From positions 3,422,501 to 3,486,500 of the forward strand of contig NZ_LN614827.1 in NCBI RefSeq assembly GCF_000953135.1: DNA of 64,000 nt, written 5' to 3'. Shown here in pieces: positions 57,181 to 64,000 of the stretch (position 1 is its first letter; every line of letters begins with the position of its first letter). The translations under genes and the position numbers were made by a program. Origin of the DNA: Legionella fallonii LLAP-10. GTDB lineage: Bacteria; Pseudomonadota; Gammaproteobacteria; Legionellales; Legionellaceae. The notes under the pieces were generated by a model. The model did not search any database. It had not been told where the DNA came from and saw only the letters and a list, made by a program, of their open reading frames with translations.

Positions 57181-58365
57181 TTACGCTGAAAGAAATAAAC
57201 TATTAATTGGGCTATAAGTAATAAAACCGACTTCATTGCCACTGAGTAATGAAAATACATATCCTCCTTGGGTACCCGCATCCACTATTGAACCATCAGA
57301 ATTGACAAGCAAACTATATACGGACTGGGCATAAGGCGTCCAAGAGCCCCCTCCAGTTAATGAGGTACTGGTGTATACATATTCATTTGCAGTACCTATA
57401 TATAAGATATTATCAGCAACATAAACCGTTTTCACTGCACTGCCATCAGGTTGACCATTAATCGCCGTCCAAGAAATCCCATTGTTATTGGAATAATAAA
57501 CGCTCCCATTAGCGCTCGCGGCATACAATCCGTTAGTAGCGACAAAAACACCATTGACCGCGAAGCCTGCAGCAGGTGGATTTGTCGGAGCACAGTTAGT
57601 TCCGTTAAGTGTGCAAATAAAGATCTTCCCATTGCCACTGGCAATATAAAGCTTATAGATATAAAGCGCGTAATTTGCTGAAACGAAGAGGCCATTTACC
57701 GCAAAACCTGGGGCTGGAGTTACAACTGTCGACCAAGTGTTACCATTATTAATTGAGTAGTAAACGTTTCCATTAGCATTGCCTGTATATAATATGCCAT
57801 TAATGGCCGTTACACCGTTCACCGCGCTTCCACCAGCCGGTGGGTTTGTCTCACTCCAAGTATCACCATTATTTATTGAGTAATAGACCCTCCCATTCTG
57901 GGTGCCGGCATAAAAAGTAGGTACTGGCGGAGCGGTCACCGTAATATTTAAAATATTTTTATCGCTAGGTTGATAACATAGAAGAGGACTAGGTTTGCCA
58001 TCTGGACCTAACTGACATATTTTAGGTCCACCGCTTACTGGAGAATGTATTTGGTTACCATTAACTTGCAAGGTCAGCGTGCATGCTTGCTGAGCAGGCA
58101 AAGTAAATATCTTTGGGCAATTTCCTGGACTTGTTATTTGTGTAACAGCGCTTGTATTAGAAACCATTGTCAAGGTATGGCTTCTAGAAGACTGATTGGT
58201 AACAGTATATTGGACTATAGCGGTTCCATTACTGGATACCGGAATTGTGGTGAACGTAAGAGGTGATATGGCAAACAAAGGCTTTGCCGTCGCATGTACA
58301 AACATCGGTGAGCAGAGGGAGTAAATAAAACAAAGTAATCCTAAGGGCAATTTATTTTTTTTCAT
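57181..58365 (-). CDS. Secreted BNR/sialidase-like repeat protein
   Basis: A 394-aa protein with a signal peptide (MKKNKLPLGLLCFIYSLC, cleavage near HATA). Residues 35-140 are a beta-rich domain with Cys pairs (ITSPGNCPKIF, QACTLTL, CQLGPDG). From about 155 on there are six imperfect repeats of about 40 residues built on GRVYYSINNGDTWS and GNVYYSINNGNTWS, the Asp-box/BNR motif of beta-propellers. No catalytic sialidase residues were recognised, so a binding or structural role is likelier. Its 5' end, with flank, is duplicated at 62546-62648. It lies upstream of the sedolisin gene. Confidence 0.75.
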   Translation of the reverse strand: MKKNKLPLGLLCFIYSLCSPMFVHATAKPLFAISPLTFTTIPVSSNGTAIVQYTVTNQSSRSHTLTMVSNTSAVTQITSPGNCPKIFTLPAQQACTLTLQVNGNQIHSPVSGGPKICQLGPDGKPSPLLCYQPSDKNILNITVTAPPVPTFYAGTQNGRVYYSINNGDTWSETNPPAGGSAVNGVTAINGILYTGNANGNVYYSINNGNTWSTVVTPAPGFAVNGLFVSANYALYIYKLYIASGNGKIFICTLNGTNCAPTNPPAAGFAVNGVFVATNGLYAASANGSVYYSNNNGISWTAINGQPDGSAVKTVYVADNILYIGTANEYVYTSTSLTGGGSWTPYAQSVYSLLVNSDGSIVDAGTQGGYVFSLLSGNEVGFITYSPINSLFLSA

Positions 58366-58711
58366 GGCAAATCCGATGCTGTATTTGTTGCAAGTTAATA
58401 ATGATTGACTAAGTTGCAGGTCAATTTTTTAATGCAATTATAAGATATTGGTGTATAACAAAAATTCAATAACTTTCTACTAATTTGCACCTATTGTCTA
58501 CCTATTTATTTTACCAAATCAATATAATTCATATGCGATGAATTCGATTAAGGAATAGGTCCGTTGTACATAACGAATAAATCCGGTCCAAGAAAAATGA
58601 ACTCGCTATAAAATAGATTAATAGTTAATCAAGTGCTACTATTTTTATATATCGTTAAAGGATTTACTCAATACCCAATCTAGCTTTTATTTACTTTTGG
58701 TGGTCGAAATC
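58366..58711. other. 346-bp gap between divergent genes
   Basis: AT-rich gap that must contain promoters for the BNR-repeat gene (minus) and the cytochrome bd operon (plus). No repeat, remnant or clear regulator box was identified. Confidence 0.4.
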
Positions 58712-60115
58712 ATGTTTAACTTTGATCCGATTGTTCTTGCTCGAATTCAATTTGCATTTACCGTTAGTTTTCATATTATTTTTCCTGCGTTTACTATAGG
58801 ATTAGCTAGTTTTCTAGCAACCTTAGAATGGCGCTGGCTTAAAACGGGCAATGAATATTTTAGAGATCTTTATAAGTTTTGGATAAAAATTTTTGCAGTT
58901 GCCTTCGGTATGGGAGTTGTTTCTGGTGTCGTGATGTCCTACCAGTTTGGAACTAACTGGTCTATCTTCTCTGATAAAGTGGCCAATGTTCTAGGGCCAT
59001 TACTTGGCTTTGAAGTCTTAACGGCTTTTTTCCTTGAAGCCTCCTTTTTAGGAATCATGCTTTTTGGCTGGGGACGTGTCAGTAAGCGAATGCATTTCTT
59101 TTCAACCTGTATTGTCGCAATAGGAACATTGATTTCTGCTTTTTGGATTTTATCAGCCAATAGCTGGATGCAAACTCCTCAGGGTTTTAGCATCGCTAGT
59201 GATGGTCGTTTAATGCCAACCAATTGGCTCAGCATTATTTTTAATCCTTCATTTCCTTATCGATTTGCTCATATGGTAACAGCGGCCTATTTAACCACTG
59301 CCTTTGTCGTTGGTGGCGTTGGTGCATTTTATCTCTGGAATAAACGTTATATTCCTCATGGGCGAATTATGCTTGGCATGGCAGTTATGCTCGTTACAAT
59401 CTTTGCTCCGGTTCAATTAATGATAGGTCACGAGCACGGAAAAAATACAATGGAATATCAACCAGTCAAAGTAGCAGCTATGGAGGGAAATTGGGACAAA
59501 ACAGACTCTGTACCACTTTATCTATTTGGTTGGCCTAATCAAAATGAAGAAAAAACACAGTACGGGATTACCATTCCGGGTGGTGCGAGTTGGGTACTAA
59601 CAGGAACAACCAATGGAAAGGTTCCAACTCTAAAATCTTATCCAAAAGAAGATCGCCCTTTTGTACCATTCGTATTTTGGAGTTTTCGAGTGATGGTTGG
59701 TCTTGGTGTGTTGATGATATTCATTGGACTAACGAGCACGTTACAATATCTACGCGGTAAGCTATTTGACACCAAATGGCTGCAAATTGCCTGGATGTTA
59801 ATGATGCCTTCGGGTTTTATAGCACTACTCGCGGGTTGGTTTGTCACCGAAGCAGGCAGGCAGCCTTGGGTAGCGTATGGAATACTAAGAACAGCGACCT
59901 CCGTGTCGCCGGCAATAATTGGTCCACAAGTAGCCATTTCTCTTCTAGCTTTTGTTGTAATCTACAGCTTGGTCTTTGGTGCAGGGAGTTACTATATTCT
60001 AAAGCTTATAGCCAAAGGCATTTCTGCTAAAGATGAAAAAGAGCAATATTACAAACACGGCATTGAGTCAGCAATAATGGAAGCCTCAGCTATCAAAGGA
60101 GAAGAGCATGTTTGA
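58712..60115 (+). CDS. cydA: Cytochrome bd-type quinol oxidase subunit I (CioA/CydA)
   Basis: A 467-aa membrane subunit that holds haems b558, b595 and d and oxidises quinol to reduce O2 to water. Landmarks: FAFTVSFHIIFPAFTIGL with haem-ligand His, the GWFVTEAGRQPWVAYGILRT segment and GHEHGKNTMEYQPVKVAAMEG. The Q-loop is short, which together with the downstream DUF2474-like gene points to the cyanide-insensitive (CIO/Qxt) branch. The ATG at 58712 is preferred to a TTG at 58697. It overlaps cydB by 8 bp. Confidence 0.93.
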   Translation: MFNFDPIVLARIQFAFTVSFHIIFPAFTIGLASFLATLEWRWLKTGNEYFRDLYKFWIKIFAVAFGMGVVSGVVMSYQFGTNWSIFSDKVANVLGPLLGFEVLTAFFLEASFLGIMLFGWGRVSKRMHFFSTCIVAIGTLISAFWILSANSWMQTPQGFSIASDGRLMPTNWLSIIFNPSFPYRFAHMVTAAYLTTAFVVGGVGAFYLWNKRYIPHGRIMLGMAVMLVTIFAPVQLMIGHEHGKNTMEYQPVKVAAMEGNWDKTDSVPLYLFGWPNQNEEKTQYGITIPGGASWVLTGTTNGKVPTLKSYPKEDRPFVPFVFWSFRVMVGLGVLMIFIGLTSTLQYLRGKLFDTKWLQIAWMLMMPSGFIALLAGWFVTEAGRQPWVAYGILRTATSVSPAIIGPQVAISLLAFVVIYSLVFGAGSYYILKLIAKGISAKDEKEQYYKHGIESAIMEASAIKGEEHV

Positions 60116-61130
60116 TTTTTCTCAATCAGTAAATTTGCCGCTTATCTGGGGCTTCATCATTGCCACGGCAATTTTTATTTATGTTTTACTCGATGGATTT
60201 GATCTTGGTATAGGAATTTTATTTCCTTTTGCTCCATCTGATAAATGCCGAGATCGGATGATGAACTCCATCGCGCCATTTTGGGATGGTAATGAAACTT
60301 GGTTGGTTCTCGGTGGTGGTGGCTTATTTGCAGCATTTCCTCTCGCTTATGCGATTCTTTTACCCGCATTTTATATGCCTATTATTCTCATGTTACTAGG
60401 CCTCATCTTGAGAGGAGTGGCCTTTGAGTTTCGCTTTAAATCTGAGGAGCATACCCGACATTTATGGGATTATGCGTTCCATATTGGCTCTCTAACCGCT
60501 ACTTTTTGTCAAGGAACTATTCTTGGCGCCTTTATTCAAGGTGTTAAAGTGCAAGGGCGTAATTTTACTGGTGGGCCGTTTGATTGGGTCTCAGGATATT
60601 CTGTGATGATAGGCATAGCCCTAATTGCTGGCTATGCCCTAATTGGAGCCACTTGGCTAGTTATGAAGACAGAAGACATCACTCAAGAATGGGCGAGAAA
60701 GACAGCCTCCTACGTGTTAGGCTTTGTTGGTTTTTTCTTGGTGATAGTAAGCATTGGCATGCCGTTGCACTATGAATACATTCAAACGTTCTGGTTCTCA
60801 AAGCCCGCTTTTTATTATCTTCTGCCGCTACCGATTATAACTGCTGGGGCATTTATATTATTATGGCGTGATTTACATCAGAAGAAACACGAAAACCGTC
60901 CATTTTTTACCAGTATCAGCATTTTCTTAACAGCCTATATTGGACTTGGCGTCAGTATTTATCCATGGATTGTTCCTTTTCACTTCGCACTGTGGGATGC
61001 GGCTGCTTCAGGCCCAGGATTATCATTAATGTTGGTGGGTGTAGTACCACTGCTTCCACTAATTCTTGGTTATACTGGTTATTGCTATTATATTTTTCGA
61101 GGTAAATCCAGCCATGAACATGAGTATTAA
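60108..61130 (+). CDS. cydB: Cytochrome bd-type quinol oxidase subunit II (CioB/CydB)
   Basis: A 340-aa subunit with eight predicted helices. Family marks: IYVLLDGFDLGIGILFPF, NSIAPFWDGNETWLVLGGGGLFAAFP and LILRGVAFEFRFK. It pairs with subunit I to form the oxidase in the inner membrane. It overlaps the upstream gene by 8 bp and the downstream small gene by 17 bp, so the three are tightly coupled. Confidence 0.94.
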   Translation: MFDFSQSVNLPLIWGFIIATAIFIYVLLDGFDLGIGILFPFAPSDKCRDRMMNSIAPFWDGNETWLVLGGGGLFAAFPLAYAILLPAFYMPIILMLLGLILRGVAFEFRFKSEEHTRHLWDYAFHIGSLTATFCQGTILGAFIQGVKVQGRNFTGGPFDWVSGYSVMIGIALIAGYALIGATWLVMKTEDITQEWARKTASYVLGFVGFFLVIVSIGMPLHYEYIQTFWFSKPAFYYLLPLPIITAGAFILLWRDLHQKKHENRPFFTSISIFLTAYIGLGVSIYPWIVPFHFALWDAAASGPGLSLMLVGVVPLLPLILGYTGYCYYIFRGKSSHEHEY

Positions 61131-61278
61131 AAAGAAGCTCACTCGCTTTTTACAAACTCATCCTAAAACGCGTCAGTGGCTGTGGTTTATTTTTTTGTGG
61201 TGCGTCGGCCTACTATCGGCTATGGCTATTGCTTTTCCAGTAAAAGTTCTTATTAAGCTTGCCTCTGCGCATCAATAA
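61114..61278 (+). CDS. Small membrane protein of bd oxidase (DUF2474-like)
   Basis: A 54-aa protein with one transmembrane helix (QWLWFIFLWCVGLLSAMAIA) and a basic N-terminus. It overlaps the cydB end, has GAGG 10 bp before its ATG, and resembles the DUF2474 proteins that follow cioAB in many bacteria, analogous to CydX. It probably stabilises or tunes the oxidase. The second ATG two codons later is an alternative start. Confidence 0.7.
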   Translation: MNMSIKKKLTRFLQTHPKTRQWLWFIFLWCVGLLSAMAIAFPVKVLIKLASAHQ

Positions 61279-61436
61279 AATAAATGAGCAATTGACAAAT
61301 ACACCAATAGTACCAAATGAGCACACATGTTCCCATTTTCGCTGTTGAATACATGTAAAAATATAAGCCGATATATGAACTATATTTTAAACTAAAAGAC
61401 TATAATTATAAAATATAAGCTTATGGAATAATAACT

Positions 61437-61748
61437 ATGACAAACAAGACGCGCCAGGAATTAGTCAATGATGTTCGCAACAAATCAAAGACCATTGCTT
61501 TAATTTACTCACCAATTGAATTACACGAGTATATTGTTGAAATAATATCAAAAGATTCTGACAAATTTATTAAGAAAGGCAATGAAATCATTCATTTTCA
61601 CTCTGTCGATAGGGCTCTATCTCATGCCGCAAATTATGGAGCGGAGGAGTTTTTTCTTTGTGCAGATAATACTTATGATGAATGTGGTTCGAACGGTGCA
61701 GCACAAGAATTTGATTACATCCCAATTTATTGTAAATACAAAAATTAG
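61437..61748 (+). CDS. Small hypothetical protein (possibly DUF6482)
   Basis: A 103-aa cytoplasmic protein. It has ALIYSPIELHEYIVEII, IIHFHSVDRALSHAANYGAE and a closing ADNTYDECG, which recall the DUF6482 family of small gammaproteobacterial proteins (H-F-x-S-x-x-x-A and Y-D-E). Function unknown in that family. Upstream there is a 158-bp AT-rich gap, and TGGAATAATAACTATG contains a weak ribosome-binding site. It is a single-gene unit. Confidence 0.6.
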   Translation: MTNKTRQELVNDVRNKSKTIALIYSPIELHEYIVEIISKDSDKFIKKGNEIIHFHSVDRALSHAANYGAEEFFLCADNTYDECGSNGAAQEFDYIPIYCKYKN

Positions 61749-61890
61749 AAAGACCAATACCAAAGTGTCATTGATGCCTCTTTGACGACATCATTCGCAA
61801 CAGTACATGCAGCGGGAAACTACATGAAAAAAGTAAGTCAGGTTCGGCCTAAGATAAAAATATAAGGTAGTTCAGCTCATTGAAGCCCCT

Positions 61891-62370
61891 CTAATTGAGT
61901 AACCATATCGCATAATTCAAGTACGTTGCAAAAAGCAACCAAATAAAATATGGAAGAAGCAACAAACTTATCTCGTTGTTCTTATTTTTTATCGAATAAA
62001 TAGTAAGAAAGGTTAAAGAGGTCAGTATCAAAATCCAGATCAAACTAAAACCAATCCAATGTAATTGAAAAAAAAGTGGCGTCCATGCCCAATTCATCAA
62101 AAGTTGGCTCGTATAGAAGTATAAGGCAGGACGTATCTCTATATTTTCCCTTTGCCGCCAAAGCGCCCATCCTACAACAGCAAGAAGCACATACAAAATT
62201 GACCATACAATTGAAAATACCCACCCGGGAGGAGTCAGCATTGATTTATTTAGCCCATCATACCAAGAGAGAATATTGGCTTGCGTCAGTAACCCTAAAA
62301 AAAATCCGATTGCTTCAAAAGCAACGATCCAAATAGTCAGTTTAATCCAGCCGTTTTTGCTCAAAATCAT
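61891..62370 (-). CDS. tspO: TspO/MBR family tryptophan-rich sensory protein
   Basis: A 159-aa protein with five helices. Landmarks: GLNKSMLTPPGWVFSIVWSILYVLLAVVGWALW (the W-x-P-P and W-x-x-L-Y core) and LMNWAWTPLFFQLHWIGFSLI. TspO binds porphyrins and may degrade them or act in stress signalling; it sits in the bacterial outer or inner membrane. It has no operon partner here. Confidence 0.9.
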   Translation of the reverse strand: MILSKNGWIKLTIWIVAFEAIGFFLGLLTQANILSWYDGLNKSMLTPPGWVFSIVWSILYVLLAVVGWALWRQRENIEIRPALYFYTSQLLMNWAWTPLFFQLHWIGFSLIWILILTSLTFLTIYSIKNKNNEISLLLLPYFIWLLFATYLNYAIWLLN

Positions 62371-62545
62371 CTCTCCATATTTTGGTTAGCCCCTCACGAA
62401 GTCAAGGTCATTGCAAAACAACATTAACTTCCCTTCCCATCTTTAAAAATGTTATAAAACATGATCCCCAAGCTGCTAATTGTATTAAATTTTTCAGAAT
62501 AAGCAGAGTGTTGTACCCTATTTCTATTATCATTTTTAAATGGTT

Positions 62546-62648
62546 AAAGGTTTTGCAGTCGCATGTACAAACATCGGAGAGCAGAGGGAGTAAATAAAAC
62601 AATGTAAGCCTAAGAGTAATTTATTTTTTTCATAGCCAATCCTCTGCT
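62546..62648 (-). pseudogene. Duplicated 5' end of the BNR-repeat protein gene
   Basis: This 103-bp stretch is about 88 percent identical to 58277-58380, the signal-peptide coding start of the BNR-repeat gene plus its upstream flank. One base is lost in the A-run after the ATG (at 62633-62631), which puts a stop after six codons, and the rest of the gene is missing. Only the leader and flank were copied or survive. It lies next to the end of the monooxygenase gene. Confidence 0.75.
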
Positions 62649-63801
62649 ATAGTTGTGAATGCCCGCCAAGGTATTTGCCACGACGCTCAAGGGCATACCC
62701 AAATTGCATTTGCTTTGGCTCCCAGGCTCTTAAAGCAGCTTTCACATCGCCCCTATGCTCATAGAGACTTTCTGCTAAATCGATGGCAGCAATCGAGGCC
62801 TTATAGGTGCCCGCAGCAGTGTGGGGCCGAACAACAAACGCCGCATCGCCGAGTAAACAGATCCGTCCAAAGACCATTTGGGGTACCGATACATCAAATA
62901 TAGGCTGGATAAAAGGTTCTTTAGTGGCTAGTACTTCCTCACGAAAAACTGTAGGTAACATTTCTTTGGCACGTTCATAAATCCATTGAACAAAGACCTC
63001 TCTTAAGAATCCCTGTGGGATAGAAAATTCACGCTGGTTGCCTTGATTATCGAAAAGAAGCTCATCAAGCTCTTCCCCTATAGATCGATTAATGTACCAA
63101 ACCCAATTGAACCTCCTTTCACCTGGATTGACGCTCCCATCTGCCCCAGGAATAAGATAAGTAAGAATGTGGCTTTGTGGCATTTGATAGAAAGTGATTC
63201 GGTCTTTAAGTTCATCAACGATCTCTTGAAGCAGGTCACACTCTGCCAAGACACCTCTCCACGCCACGTATCCTGCATATTCTGGTTTAACCTGTGGCAG
63301 TAGTATGGATCTAGAAAGCGAATGAGTTCCATCAGCACAAATTAGGAGATCCCCTTCGATAGTTTTACCGGATTTGAACGTTGCATGAACTACATTGTCA
63401 CTTTGTTCAAACGATACCAGTTCTTCATTCAAGTGATAATTAGCATCAGGAAATACGTTACGAAGCTGCTTATATAAGACATTCCATGATGTCATATTTT
63501 GCTTAGTCCAGGAAATAGCAGCAGTTGTTCCATCTCGATTAAGATATCTTCGTTGTCGAATGGGAACACTCACTTCATTAGCTAGGGCGATCCCGTGTTC
63601 CGCAAGATAGGCAAGCATGTCTTCATGGAATACTAAACCAGCGCCTCGCTCTACCATATGATCGCCAGAACGTTCGAAGATCTCGACTTGACAGCCTATG
63701 CATCTAAGAGCAAGACCAGCATAAAGACCACCTAATGAGCCACCTGCTATAACAACACGTAGTGGACGCGTCTGCCCCGGAATGACTCGACTCTGATTCA
63801 T
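62647..63801 (-). CDS. FAD-dependent monooxygenase (dihydroxypyridine hydroxylase-like)
   Basis: A 384-aa class A flavoprotein hydroxylase. It opens with PLRVVIAGGSLGGLYAGLAL (FAD site), has LLICADGTHSLSRSILLP and the second FAD motif CLLGDAAFVVRPHTAAGTYKAS. The late motif variant and RFNWVWYIN resemble 2,6-dihydroxypyridine 3-hydroxylase and its relatives. It has no fused C-terminal thioredoxin domain, unlike the monooxygenase at 3853. The substrate is unknown. It lies at the window's right end with its start region at 63802 and beyond. Confidence 0.85.
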   Translation of the reverse strand: MNQSRVIPGQTRPLRVVIAGGSLGGLYAGLALRCIGCQVEIFERSGDHMVERGAGLVFHEDMLAYLAEHGIALANEVSVPIRQRRYLNRDGTTAAISWTKQNMTSWNVLYKQLRNVFPDANYHLNEELVSFEQSDNVVHATFKSGKTIEGDLLICADGTHSLSRSILLPQVKPEYAGYVAWRGVLAECDLLQEIVDELKDRITFYQMPQSHILTYLIPGADGSVNPGERRFNWVWYINRSIGEELDELLFDNQGNQREFSIPQGFLREVFVQWIYERAKEMLPTVFREEVLATKEPFIQPIFDVSVPQMVFGRICLLGDAAFVVRPHTAAGTYKASIAAIDLAESLYEHRGDVKAALRAWEPKQMQFGYALERRGKYLGGHSQL

Positions 63802-64000
63802 GACATGAACTCCATTTCGTTCACTGAGCTTTTCAAAATCTTATCATTGTTTCGACTAAATATCATTGTCAAATCAATCAATTCAAAAGAATAAAATACA
63901 GGGAAAAATGTCCAATAACTTAATAGAAATAAACGAATAAGTTATCATTCTACAAATACTTATGTATCAAACATAGAATTAATACGACTTATCTTCTCCA
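63802..64000. other. Non-coding end of window
   Basis: AT-rich sequence upstream of the monooxygenase; likely its promoter. Nothing else is recognisable before the window ends. Confidence 0.4.

Overview
The window looks like chromosomal DNA of a Legionella species. Support: AT-rich gammaproteobacterial sequence, a tdk - MFS - MFS - deoB thymidine-salvage block (the phtC-phtD arrangement described in L. pneumophila), tandem aromatic amino-acid permeases, several eukaryotic-like proteins without household homologues, and intergenic DNA full of short dispersed repeats. No rRNA, tRNA, CRISPR array, intact IS element or phage was seen.

Layout. 1-5.4 kb: the 3' part of an AddB/RecB-like repair nuclease, an SDR-type reductase, a small membrane protein and a flavin monooxygenase. 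5.8-9 kb: an OmpA-like lipoprotein and two HAAAP permeases. 9-16.8 kb: a small unknown protein, a Fur remnant, an ArnT-like glycosyltransferase, Dam methylase, a carbonic anhydrase/bestrophin pair, a ribosome hibernation factor and an exported Hsp20. 17-31.9 kb, almost all on the minus strand: two MFS transporters, malic enzyme, L31, two exonuclease III paralogues, WrbA, YihY (plus strand), HslVU behind a sigma-32-like promoter, then deoB-phtD-phtC-tdk. 32-37 kb: a second ArnT-like transferase, an unknown 482-aa effector-like protein, a polysaccharide deacetylase and a small SNARE-like protein with a C-terminal CaaX box. 37.3-47.9 kb: the type IV minor-pilin operon fimT-pilV-pilW-pilX-pilY1-pilE, then comEC and ada, a pilus/DNA-uptake/repair block. 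48-55 kb: an accessory stretch with a calpain-like protein, a GNAT protein, gene remnants and a kinase-like protein. 55-58.4 kb: two secreted proteins (S53 peptidase and a BNR-repeat protein). 58.7-64 kb: a CioAB-type cytochrome bd oxidase with its small DUF2474-like partner, TspO and a second flavin monooxygenase.

Most notable observations. (1) A 163-aa protein at 36506-36997 has a longin-like N-terminal half, an R-SNARE-like helix that aligns without gaps to synaptobrevins but carries Gln at the zero layer, and ends in Cys-Ile-Leu-Ile; it looks like a prenylated SNARE mimic. (2) A 146-bp inverted-repeat element, also present at 27187-27323, sits in frame inside pilE and encodes most of an unusually long prepilin leader. 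(3) An 822-aa protein has a calpain-type Cys/His/Asn catalytic arrangement. (4) Several families of small inverted-repeat elements occupy the intergenic gaps. All family assignments come from reading the sequence and recalled family motifs; no searches were run.
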